The position numbers were made by a program, and so were the translations under genes. A DNA stretch of 64,000 nt, taken from contig NZ_CP048117.1 of the NCBI RefSeq assembly GCF_000469135.2, positions 1,463,501-1,527,500 on the forward strand, read 5' to 3'. The notes under the pieces are model-generated. The model worked only from the letters and a program-made list of their open reading frames with translations. It had not been told where the DNA came from and did no database searches. Below, piece after piece: positions 39,148 through 46,473 of this stretch. This DNA comes from Bacillus sp. SB49. GTDB taxonomy: Bacteria > Bacillota > Bacilli > Bacillales > Halobacillaceae. How positions within the stretch are numbered: the stretch's first letter is position 1; each line of letters begins with the position of its first letter.

Positions 39148-39390
39148 ACAGAGAAAGCGAAGAAGAGGACAAAAGGGAACCGTTGACGATCGACAGAGAG
39201 GGAAGGGTATGCTGAGAACTTCCTCGATGCCGGGCTGTTCCTTACCACCTCCGAGCCGCGCGGAGGCCAATGCCGTGCCGTATTGCTGCGTTACAAGCTG
39301 TCAGAGAGCCGTCCTTTAACGAAGACGGGAAACTGGGTGGAACCACGAGCGCACACTCGTCCCTTTATCGGGATGAGGTGCGTTTTTTTT
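39148..39390 (+). promoter_or_regulatory. T-box riboswitch 2 (threonine) with terminator
   Basis: A second complete unit: GAGGACAAA near the base, GCTGAGAA in Stem I, TTACCACCTC with specifier ACC at 39244-39246, T-box TGGGTGGAACCACGAG at 39334-39349 (identical to the first), and a terminator with arms CGCAC...CTCGTCCC and GGGATGAG...GTGCG plus eight T. It ends 24 nt before the thrS ATG. Confidence 0.9.
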
Positions 39391-39414
39391 ATACAAAAAA
39401 AGGAGAGATTTGTT

Positions 39415-41337
39415 ATGAAGCACTCAAACGTGGAAATCGTTTTTCCAGACGGAAAAAAGAAGGAATACGAAAGTGGCATCACGCTTGAAGGAATTGCGGA
39501 TTCAATCAGCCCGAGTCTTAAAAAGCGGTCTGTCGGTGGAACGGTCAACGGGGAGTTGTATGACTACCGACGTCCGATTGTTGAAGATGCAGCCATCGAA
39601 CTGCTGGACTCAAAGTCAGAGGCATTCGTGAAAATGATGCGTCACACGGCCGCTCATGTGCTTGCCCAAGCGATCAGGCGGCTCTACGGGGACGTCCACC
39701 TCGGCATTGGACCAGTCACAGAGAATGGGTTCTTTTACGATATCGACATGGATCACATGCTGACGAAAGAAGATCTTCCTGTAATTGAAAAAGAAATGAA
39801 AAAAATCATAGAGGAAAATTACCCGGTAACAAGGGAATCGATGACGAGAGAGGAGGCGCATGCCTTGTTTGAAGGGGATCCATACAAAGAACAGCTGATC
39901 GACCGGGTGCCGGATGACGAGGGGATTTCTATTTATCGACAAGGGGAATTCGTCGATTTGTGCCGAGGACCCCATGTTCCGTCCACAAAATGGGTCGGTG
40001 CCTTTGTGCTTACGAATGTTGCGGGAGCTTATTGGCAGGGGGATAAGGAGAAGCCGATGATGCAGCGGGTGTACGGTAAAGCTTTCCCGACAAAGGCAGA
40101 GCTTGACGAACACTCAGCCCTTCTGGAAGAGGCAGAGCGTCGCAGTCACAGGAAGCTCGGGAAGGAACTCAATCTTTTCTTCTTTTCGGAAGAAGCTCCC
40201 GGCATGCCTTTTTACACGAAGAACGGTCAAATAATCAGGAATGAACTGGAAGGATTTCTGCGCTGTCTTCAACAGGCACACGACTATGAGGAAGTCCGGA
40301 CGCCTCTTATGATGAATCAGCGCCTTTGGAAGCAGTCGGGGCACTGGCATCATTATAAGGAGAACATGTACTTCTCGGAAGTGGATGATCAGACGTTCGC
40401 TATGAAACCGATGAACTGCCCGGGCCATATGTTGATTTTCAAAAATCAGCTTCATTCGTACCGTGACCTGCCGATCCGCATGTCTGAGTTCGGGCAGGTG
40501 CACCGTCATGAATACAGCGGCGCGTTGAATGGGCTTCTCCGGGTGCGGTCCTTTTGTCAGGATGATGCGCATATATTTGTCCGACCGGATCAGGTCGAAG
40601 ATGAAATTGCTTCTGCTCTCCGGTTGATCGACGAGGTGTACCGCACGTTCGGGTTTGAATATACTGTTGAGTTATCCACTCGTCCGGAGAAGTCGATGGG
40701 GGAGGATGCGATGTGGAACCAAGCGGAGGAAGCATTGAAATCCGTATTGGACCGCCTGCCGAATGATTACGTGATTAATGAAGGCGACGGTGCGTTTTAT
40801 GGACCGAAGATCGATATTCATATTAAAGATGCGCTGCAGAGAAGCCATCAGTGTGCAACCGTACAGCTTGATTTTCAAATGCCCGAGAAATTTGATCTCA
40901 CTTATGTAGATGAAACGGGAGCGAAAGTCCGTCCGGTCGTTCTGCACCGCGCCGTATTCGGCTCCATTGACCGCTTCCTTGGCATTTTAATTGAACATTT
41001 CGCCGGAGCATTTCCCGTCTGGCTGGCCCCAGAACAGGTGAAAGTGCTGCCCGTATCGCCTATTGCCCATGAGGCATATGCCGGCCGTGTCATCGAACAT
41101 TTGAAAAGATCAGGAATAAGAGCAGAGGTGGACGCAAGAGAAGAGAAACTCGGCTATCGAATGCGGGATGCTCAAATGAGTAAAACACCGTATATCATCG
41201 TCGTAGGAGATGCAGAGAGAGACAATCACTCCTTGAACGTACGGATCTACGGACAAAAAGAGTCCGAAACGGTGTCGCTGGAAGCCTTTCTGCAAAAAGT
41301 GACAAAGCTTATAGAAAATCGTGTTCTTTCCTATTAA
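39415..41337 (+). CDS. thrS: Threonyl-tRNA synthetase
   Basis: Charges tRNA-Thr in the cytoplasm. The 640-residue class II synthetase has the full ThrRS order: TGS domain (about 1-65), editing/SAD domain with HTAAHVLAQA (about 78) and CRGPHVPSTK, the catalytic core with MNCPGHMLIF (motif 2 region), RMSEFGQVHRHEYSGALNGL and VLHRAVFGSIDRFLGILIEH (motif 3), and a C-terminal anticodon domain. The ATG at 39415 follows AGGAGA and gives a normal N-terminus. The frame that continues upstream to 39283 passes through the T-box and is not coding. Expression should rise when uncharged tRNA-Thr accumulates. Confidence 0.96.
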   Translation: MKHSNVEIVFPDGKKKEYESGITLEGIADSISPSLKKRSVGGTVNGELYDYRRPIVEDAAIELLDSKSEAFVKMMRHTAAHVLAQAIRRLYGDVHLGIGPVTENGFFYDIDMDHMLTKEDLPVIEKEMKKIIEENYPVTRESMTREEAHALFEGDPYKEQLIDRVPDDEGISIYRQGEFVDLCRGPHVPSTKWVGAFVLTNVAGAYWQGDKEKPMMQRVYGKAFPTKAELDEHSALLEEAERRSHRKLGKELNLFFFSEEAPGMPFYTKNGQIIRNELEGFLRCLQQAHDYEEVRTPLMMNQRLWKQSGHWHHYKENMYFSEVDDQTFAMKPMNCPGHMLIFKNQLHSYRDLPIRMSEFGQVHRHEYSGALNGLLRVRSFCQDDAHIFVRPDQVEDEIASALRLIDEVYRTFGFEYTVELSTRPEKSMGEDAMWNQAEEALKSVLDRLPNDYVINEGDGAFYGPKIDIHIKDALQRSHQCATVQLDFQMPEKFDLTYVDETGAKVRPVVLHRAVFGSIDRFLGILIEHFAGAFPVWLAPEQVKVLPVSPIAHEAYAGRVIEHLKRSGIRAEVDAREEKLGYRMRDAQMSKTPYIIVVGDAERDNHSLNVRIYGQKESETVSLEAFLQKVTKLIENRVLSY

Positions 41338-41422
41338 TATATCTGTGGAAACCCTTACATTTGTGTAGTATAATCGAAATAGAACGAAACGACCTGAAGG
41401 ATGCTTGTCCGGGAAAGCAAAA

Positions 41423-41458
41423 AGGCTCAGAGTATGGATCTACTCTGAGCCTCTCTTT
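41423..41458. terminator. Terminator between thrS and the sirtuin pseudogene
   Basis: AGGCTCAGAGTA and TACTCTGAGCCT form a perfect 12-bp stem. On the minus strand it is followed by TTTTTGC, on the plus strand by CTCTTTCT, so it mainly ends the minus-strand operon. Confidence 0.8.
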
Positions 41459-41461
41459 CTA

Positions 41462-42143
41462 TCATCCCTTATTCTTTAAAGCCCGCAGCACTTCCGTTAA
41501 GTCCCCGTGGATGACATAATCGAAAAGGTGATCATGGCCGGTTGCTTCCCGGTTAATGATGACCGTCGTGATGCGAGGATCCCCCGCTGCCGTATACGGC
41601 AGCAGACTAAAAGGGGTGACCGTAAGGGACGTTCCCATGACAAGCAGCACGTCTGCCTGTTCAATCCGTGCTTCCGCTTCTTCGTGAAGCGTGATCGGGT
41701 CACCGAACAGCATAACGTCAGGTCGAAGCACACTTCCGCAGGAGATGCAGGAGGGAAGGACAGCTTCCCGGATCGATTCAACCGGGTAAGCGTTCCAGCA
41801 CGTCCGTGCTGCCTGCACGTTCATGCAGCCCGTCTACATTTTGCGTAATGATGGAAACACGACGGCCCGCTTCCAGTTGTTTCAGGAAGTGATGCACATC
41901 ATTAGGCTCGTAGTCCTGGAGCAGTTTAAGCCGGAAGATCTCTTTATATTTGTTCCAGAAGTCCTGCGGGTTCTGGTGGAAATAATCAGCGGACATGTAG
42001 TACTCTCGGGAATGGTCTTCTGTCCACAGCCCTTGAGAAGAACGAAAATCCGGTATGCCGCTTGCCGTCGAGACGCCGGCACCTGTTAAGACGACAACTC
42101 GTTCTGCCTCATCCAGAACCTTTCTTACTTCCTCTATTTTCAT
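41462..42143 (-). pseudogene. Sir2-family NAD-dependent deacylase, broken by deletion and frameshift
   Basis: The N-terminal part (42143 to about 41778) contains TGAGVSTASGIPDFRS and IITQNVDGLHERAGS, the NAD-binding motifs of sirtuins. After ...TDVLE the frame runs into a stop. The next frame (from about 41824 down to 41462) carries YPVESIREA, CISCGSVLRPDVMLFGD and LLVMGTSLTVTPFS. The parts sum to about 225 residues against roughly 245 for intact relatives. The catalytic HG segment and the first zinc Cys pair are absent. A sequencing error alone cannot explain the missing residues. The start overlaps the NfrA-like stop by 4 nt, so the gene was once the second in that operon. Confidence 0.85.
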
Positions 42144-42880
42144 TGTTTGTTAAAGCCCTTCTTCTTCACGATGCCGGTAACGTCCATCCGGATCGGTTTC
42201 TTGAAACGGCGCAGCATTTGGTCTGTCCACGAATCGCTGCGGTTGTTCGTCTGTCTGCCTGCGTAATAAGCGGCAATCGTTTGATCGAACGCGGCAAGTT
42301 TCTCCTTGTGATCCTTCTGATAGGTATTTTCGAAATAAACGGCTTCTTTCGGCAGTCGGGGTTTCTTATCCGGTTCAGCATCCGGCGTGCCGAATACCAT
42401 GCCGAACAATGGAAGTACGTGTTTAGGAAGATCAAGTATTTCATCTACTTTATTCAATTGGTTTCGGATACTGCCGATATAACAAATACCAAGTCCCATC
42501 GATTCTGCAGCAATGGCAGCATTCTGAGCGGCCAGTGCTGCATCGATCGCTGCCACAAGGAAGTGTTCACTGTTCTCCAGGTTTTCCACCATTTCTTCAT
42601 ATTGGTCTTCTGTCGCATGAAGAGTGTGGCGGTGCAGGTCGGCACAGAAAATCATCAGGTGTCCGTTATCCTTCACGTACGATTGTCCGGTGATCTCCGC
42701 CAGCTGTGCTTTCTTCGTTTCATCCGTGACGCCAATGATGGAATACGCCATCATATAGCTGGAAGTCGAAGCCTGCTGAGCAGATGCGATAATGGTGTTC
42801 AACTGCTCGCCGGTCAGCGGAATATCTTTGAATTTGCGGATGGATTTATGATTCAAAATCGTTTCTAAAGTTTCGTTCAT
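42140..42880 (-). CDS. nfrA: NfrA-like NADPH:FMN nitroreductase
   Basis: A 246-residue flavin oxidoreductase of the NfsA/NfrA type that reduces nitroaromatics, quinones or flavins with NADPH. The N-terminus MNETLETILNHKSIRKFKDI with RKF binds FMN phosphate, and AIAAESMGLGICYIGSIRNQ is the second conserved segment. In Bacillus NfrA is stress-induced and essential for some oxidative responses. The ATG at 42880 has AGGAGG 9 nt upstream. The longer frame to 42916 overlaps the upstream gene's end. It lies 14 nt after the lipoprotein stop and overlaps the broken sirtuin gene. Confidence 0.9.
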   Translation of the reverse strand: MNETLETILNHKSIRKFKDIPLTGEQLNTIIASAQQASTSSYMMAYSIIGVTDETKKAQLAEITGQSYVKDNGHLMIFCADLHRHTLHATEDQYEEMVENLENSEHFLVAAIDAALAAQNAAIAAESMGLGICYIGSIRNQLNKVDEILDLPKHVLPLFGMVFGTPDAEPDKKPRLPKEAVYFENTYQKDHKEKLAAFDQTIAAYYAGRQTNNRSDSWTDQMLRRFKKPIRMDVTGIVKKKGFNKQ

Positions 42881-42894
42881 TTTTGTGTTCCTCC

Positions 42895-43551
42895 TTATTC
42901 CTTTCCGTACTTCCATAGCGAAGTTACGCTTTCGCGTCCGGGTTCTTCCGGAATGGATTCGCTTTTCATTTGAATGAGCGTTTCTTCCATAAAAGTAACA
43001 GAATCAATCGCATATTGGTACTGATCCGGTCTGGGAAGTAAGTATTCATCGGCGGTTTCCAGCTCCATAGGATTGAGGGAAGCCATATCCACAACGGTCA
43101 TCTGGTGTTTCTTTTCTCCATTGACGTCACGGGAGAAAAGGAAGGCCGCATACCCTCCCTCCGGAGATAATTCTATGCTTTCCCGTTCGCTTAAATCGCT
43201 CAGAAGGTAAGATACTTCGTCTTCAAAGCTGATCAATAAATGGGAGCAGACGTCTTCCCGGCATGCAAAATCTATAAGATAACGGTCTTCCGTTACCTCC
43301 TGATAATGCAGCCCTTCTATTGCAGCCTCCGTGTTTCCTGAAGAGTGGATGAACTGCCAAAGAATAGGGAAATTATCCTGCTCTATTATGTAAGTTGTGC
43401 CGTCCACATCAAGTTTGGTTGATTCTTCCTGTTCTTCCGTCGAGTCACCGCCTGCAGCGGAGTCCGAACCTTTTTCCCCGGCACTGCCTGTCCAGCTGCA
43501 GCCTGCAATGATCAGGAGGAGAAGGAAAAGAATCGACAACCATTTCCTCAT
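42895..43551 (-). CDS. Acidic lipoprotein
   Basis: A 218-residue secreted lipoprotein. The signal MRKWLSILFLLLLIIAGC ends in the lipobox IAGC, followed by a low-complexity acidic linker rich in Gly, Ser and Glu (residues 19-48), then a beta-rich domain that ends SLWKYGKE. The strongly acidic composition is usual for exposed proteins of salt-tolerant bacteria. The start at 43551 follows GGGAGAGGAG. I do not recognise the family. It heads the operon with nfrA and the sirtuin remnant. Confidence 0.72.
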   Translation of the reverse strand: MRKWLSILFLLLLIIAGCSWTGSAGEKGSDSAAGGDSTEEQEESTKLDVDGTTYIIEQDNFPILWQFIHSSGNTEAAIEGLHYQEVTEDRYLIDFACREDVCSHLLISFEDEVSYLLSDLSERESIELSPEGGYAAFLFSRDVNGEKKHQMTVVDMASLNPMELETADEYLLPRPDQYQYAIDSVTFMEETLIQMKSESIPEEPGRESVTSLWKYGKE

Positions 43552-43651
43552 ACTTGGATCTCCTCTCCCTTTCGTGGGATCTTGATTTAAGAATACCATA
43601 AAAGCATGCAGGGGTAGGAATATATTGCAGTCATGCAGGAGATTGTCCTTT

Positions 43652-43680
43652 TTGAAAGAATTATTGTACTATACTATTAT
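43652..43680 (+). promoter_or_regulatory. SigA promoter of the 43699 gene
   Basis: TTGAAA (43652-43657), a 17-bp spacer and TATTAT (43675-43680), with a very short leader to the GGGAGG ribosome site at 43683. Confidence 0.65.
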
Positions 43681-43698
43681 GTGGGGAGGTCGGATAGG

Positions 43699-44046
43699 AT
43701 GGCGGAAGTGTACAATTTCAAAGATTATCAAAAGAAGAAAAAAGGACGGTCTTTTCAGGATGAACGGACGACTGTCGCAATTTATAAAAGTGTGGTTCAT
43801 TATGTACATATGTATATCGAACCTCAGTATGAGGAACCGTTCGAGCACTTGACTACAAACATCTGCGTCCCTGAGTTATATAAGTATAATAAAGGGAAAT
43901 TTTTAGAAACATTCGCAAGCCTGCTTGCTTATTGGAATATCGAGCCTCATCCGGAGAGTGACATTCCAAGAGGCGAAGAATTCAACTATTTTCCTACAAT
44001 CGGGCATCTATGCTTCTATATTGAAAAAAGGGTGAAAGGTCTATAA
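43699..44046 (+). CDS. Conserved-type hypothetical cytoplasmic protein
   Basis: A 115-residue soluble protein with a basic N-terminal region (FKDYQKKKKGRSFQDER) and an aromatic-rich middle part. There is no signal peptide or membrane segment, and I do not recognise the family. The ATG at 43699 is preceded by GGGAGGT and a good promoter. A frame reaching back to 43633 would cross the promoter. It is convergent with a small membrane protein gene and shares its terminator. Confidence 0.68.
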   Translation: MAEVYNFKDYQKKKKGRSFQDERTTVAIYKSVVHYVHMYIEPQYEEPFEHLTTNICVPELYKYNKGKFLETFASLLAYWNIEPHPESDIPRGEEFNYFPTIGHLCFYIEKRVKGL

Positions 44047-44098
44047 GAACATGATTACTCATGTCTCATAGCTTTCACCCTTTTTATATTCACCAAAC
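44030..44098. terminator. Terminator region between convergent genes
   Basis: GGGTGAAAG (44031-44039) and CTTTCACCC (about 44070-44079 region) enclose an inner ACATGA/TCATGT hairpin, followed by TTTTTAT. Both genes run into it. Confidence 0.65.
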
Positions 44099-44306
44099 CA
44101 GCGTAAAACTGGATGAGGCCGATACCGAAGAGGATCGGTCCGACGGTCGTCGCGAAGTTAAGGCTGATAAAAGTCTGCACCATTCCCAGTGCTGTAAAGA
44201 TCATATATTTCCTGGACTTCAAACTGAAGTAGGACGCGAACAGGGTCGCGATACTCACCAGTAGGAGTACAGGTGCGATCCATGGATATAATTCCAATAA
44301 TCCCAT
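44055..44306 (-). CDS. Small integral membrane protein, 83 residues
   Basis: Three hydrophobic helices (about 3-25, 28-48 and 52-72) with a basic C-terminus (NIKRVKAMRHE), so the tail is probably cytoplasmic. AGGAGGTGA lies upstream of the ATG at 44306. A GTG three codons earlier overlaps that site and is rejected. I do not recognise the family with confidence. It is a single gene convergent with the 43699 gene. Confidence 0.65.
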   Translation of the reverse strand: MGLLELYPWIAPVLLLVSIATLFASYFSLKSRKYMIFTALGMVQTFISLNFATTVGPILFGIGLIQFYAGLVNIKRVKAMRHE

Positions 44307-44424
44307 GACTGTCACCTCCTGTAAATTAATGTTGTCAGAAAATTAAGTGTTTTTATATCTTATCATGGGTGGGAGGTATGGGACAAGAGCGAAAACCGTC
44401 TAGTTTTGCGGTTTCCAACTTGTG

Positions 44425-44454
44425 TTGTGAAGTTGTTTATACCCGCTCTATAAA
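44425..44454 (+). promoter_or_regulatory. Promoter of the ABC exporter operon
   Basis: TTGTGA (44425-44430), an 18-bp spacer and TATAAA (44449-44454), about 110 nt before the ATG at 44564. Confidence 0.5.
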
Positions 44455-44563
44455 AACATCAAACCTTTACTTCGAAATAAATGCCCCCAGGCTCATATGT
44501 ATGCGGAACGGGGTATAAGGATAAAGATGAAGGAAAAGGTGAAGAAGGATGGAGGGGTTTGGT

Positions 44564-45532
44564 ATGAATGGAAGAATAGAAGTAGAGCATCTGTCAAAAA
44601 CATTCAAGAAGGGAAATGTCACCGCGGTGAAAGACGTTTCCTTCCAAGTGGAAGAAGGAGAATTTTTTGCATTTCTCGGACCGAACGGTGCGGGTAAATC
44701 CACAACGGTACAAATATTGACAACGCTCATCAATGCATCCTCCGGTAACATTACGGTTGCAGGTCACGATGTCATCCGTGCACCGGAAGAGGTGAGACGT
44801 TACATCGGCGTTGCTCTCCAGGAAACGGGAGTAGATCCTGATTTGACCGGTAGAGAGCTTTTGGAACTACAGTCTTATATTTTCGGGTTTGGCAAACAGG
44901 ACGGGAAGAAGCGGGCAAGCGAGCTCTTGGAGATTGTGCAATTGGAAGACGCAGCCGAGCGTCGTGTAGGCAACTACTCCGGCGGGATGCGCAGGCGCCT
45001 TGACTTGGCGCTGACACTTGTCAATGAACCAAAAATTCTTTTTCTGGATGAACCGACGACCGGGCTTGATCCATCAAATCGGATCGCCATTTGGGAAGAA
45101 CTCCGCCGCTTAAATGAAGAGAACGGGACGACAATCTTCCTTACAACACAATATTTGGAGGAAGCGGATAATCTCGCTGACCGGCTCAGCATCATTAACA
45201 AGGGAGAAATCGTCGCTACCGGGACACCGAAGGAATTGAAGCAGCAGATCGGGGATGATTTGATTACTCTTCGGTTGAAGGACTCCAATCAGGAGGAAGC
45301 CGCCCAAGCTATTCTTCATGACCGGTTGGAACAGAACGATGTCATCAGGAAGGACGGAAATTTACTGATATACGTAGAAGAAGGGACGAAACAGCTGCTG
45401 GAAGTCGTCCGTATCTTCGATCAGGAGGGGATCGCAGTGGATGACATCCAGCTTTCTTCTCCGACGTTGGATGATATTTTCCTGAAGATCACGAAAGAGC
45501 AGAAGGAAGAAGGGGAGAGAGCACATGGGTAA
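44564..45532 (+). CDS. ABC exporter ATPase, DrrA-like
   Basis: A 322-residue ATPase of the daunorubicin-resistance (DrrA) type. It has Walker A GPNGAGKST near residue 40, signature NYSGGMRRRLDLALTLV, Walker B ILFLDEPTTGLDP, and the C-terminal DrrA extension ending in SSPTLDDIFLKITKEQ. It would power the membrane partner encoded directly downstream. The ATG at 44564 follows GGAGGGG. An in-frame start at 44549 lies before that site. It overlaps the permease gene by 8 nt. The export substrate (drug, lipid or peptide) is unknown. Confidence 0.9.
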   Translation: MNGRIEVEHLSKTFKKGNVTAVKDVSFQVEEGEFFAFLGPNGAGKSTTVQILTTLINASSGNITVAGHDVIRAPEEVRRYIGVALQETGVDPDLTGRELLELQSYIFGFGKQDGKKRASELLEIVQLEDAAERRVGNYSGGMRRRLDLALTLVNEPKILFLDEPTTGLDPSNRIAIWEELRRLNEENGTTIFLTTQYLEEADNLADRLSIINKGEIVATGTPKELKQQIGDDLITLRLKDSNQEEAAQAILHDRLEQNDVIRKDGNLLIYVEEGTKQLLEVVRIFDQEGIAVDDIQLSSPTLDDIFLKITKEQKEEGERAHG

Positions 45533-46304
45533 TAATGTATGGAAAGATACATGGCTGCTCACTGTACGCAGTATTAAGACGACGATCCGTAATCCGTTCT
45601 CTTTCATTCCGAACTTAATCATTTCTGTCTTTTTCCTGCTCGTCTATGACGGAGGGTTAAGCGGGATCTCCCAGCTTCCTACCTTCGAAGGAGCCAATTA
45701 TTTAGCATTCATTCTTCCTGTATCCATCGTTTCGGCGGCAATCGGAGGCGCAGGCGGGGCAGGGCAGGGAATCGTCAAAGATATTGAGAACGGCTTCTTT
45801 TCCAGGCTTCTGCTGACGCCGGCTTCAAGACTTGCAATCGTGCTCGGACCCATCATTGCAGGAATGCTCCAGCTTCTTGTTCAGACAGTATTGATCTTCG
45901 GAATCGCTTTCTTGATGGGGCTTGAGGTGAAGACAGGTTTTCTCGGCATGCTGTTTGTCTTGTTGATTGCCATCGGGTGGGGGCTTGCTTTCGCCGGCTA
46001 TTCGGCGGGGGTCGCGTTAAGAACGAAGAATGCACAGGCGTCTCAGGCGGGAACCTTCATCTTCTTTCCGCTCATCTTCCTGAGCACGACATTCGTACCG
46101 TACGACCTTATCGAAGCGCAGTGGCTGAAGGTAGCCGCTGCCATCAACCCGACGACGTATGTCTTTGAAAGCATGCGGACGGTGATGATTGACGGCTGGG
46201 TGTTCGGGGATCTGATGAAAGGAGTTATCGCCATCCTTATCGCCTGTGCAATCACGATCACGTTTGCGGCTGTTTCTGCGAAAAAAGCGGTGGCTCGTGG
46301 ATGA
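45525..46304 (+). CDS. ABC-2 type permease, DrrB-like
   Basis: A 259-residue membrane protein with six predicted helices and the ABC-2 signature region (YLAFILPVSIVSAAIGGAGGAGQG, given here in part, then the conserved EXE-like IENGFFSRLLLTPAS). The C-terminal segment PTTYVFESMRTVMIDG is typical of DrrB/NodJ exporters. It overlaps the ATPase gene by 8 nt and surely forms a transporter with it. Its stop codon lies just before the inverted repeat at 46305-46341. Confidence 0.88.
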   Translation: MGNNVWKDTWLLTVRSIKTTIRNPFSFIPNLIISVFFLLVYDGGLSGISQLPTFEGANYLAFILPVSIVSAAIGGAGGAGQGIVKDIENGFFSRLLLTPASRLAIVLGPIIAGMLQLLVQTVLIFGIAFLMGLEVKTGFLGMLFVLLIAIGWGLAFAGYSAGVALRTKNAQASQAGTFIFFPLIFLSTTFVPYDLIEAQWLKVAAAINPTTYVFESMRTVMIDGWVFGDLMKGVIAILIACAITITFAAVSAKKAVARG

Positions 46305-46341
46305 TATCAGAAAATTGCCTCCATTCCAACGTTTTCTGATA
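46305..46341. repeat. Inverted repeat between the ABC operon and the rsgA leader
   Basis: TATCAGAAAA (46305-46314) and TTTTCTGATA (46332-46341) are exact inverted repeats. The right arm overlaps the extended -10 of the next promoter. It may be an operator, or a terminator for the ABC operon using the TTTT in its arm. Confidence 0.6.
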
Positions 46342-46345
46342 TAAT
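46337..46345 (+). promoter_or_regulatory. Extended -10 promoter of the rsgA-like leader
   Basis: TGATATAAT gives a TGnTATAAT extended -10. No good -35 is seen (TTGCCT is 19 bp away). A start near 46352 would put a leader ORF at 46378. Confidence 0.55.
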
Positions 46346-46377
46346 AAAGGAACCAAATAAGTCAGGAGTGATGTTTT

Positions 46378-46446
46378 ATGAAAACGACAAAGCCATTTAA
46401 CGTAACTTACACCCAGCCATATACAAAAGGAGGACATCACTTCTGA
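46378..46446 (+). CDS. Candidate 22-codon leader peptide upstream of rsgA-like gene
   Basis: ATG at 46378 follows AGGAGTGA by 5-6 nt. The ORF starts MKTTKPFNVTYTQPY and ends in TKGGHHF-stop. Its last codons form the 5' arm (AAGGAGGAC, 46427-46435) of a hairpin, and the stop codon lies in the loop. This placement is typical of regulatory leader peptides. No homologue is known to me, and translation is not proven. It does not continue into the rsgA frame. Confidence 0.5.
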   Translation: MKTTKPFNVTYTQPYTKGGHHF

Positions 46447-46467
46447 CGTCCTCCTTACCTTAGGAGG
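46427..46467 (+). promoter_or_regulatory. Two mutually exclusive hairpins controlling the rsgA-like ribosome site
   Basis: Hairpin 1 pairs AAGGAGGAC (46427-46435) with GTCCTCCTT (46448-46456). Hairpin 2 pairs CCTCCT (46450-46455) with the rsgA Shine-Dalgarno AGGAGG (46462-46467). Both use the same CCTCCT, so only one can form. A ribosome at the end of the leader ORF would open hairpin 1 and so favour sequestration of the rsgA site. No T tract follows, so the effect would be on translation. Confidence 0.6.
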
Positions 46468-46473
46468 AATCGA

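Noticed and set aside
39283-39414. N-terminal extension of thrS
   Set aside because: The frame crosses the T-box and its terminator. The ATG at 39415 has a ribosome site and gives the standard protein.
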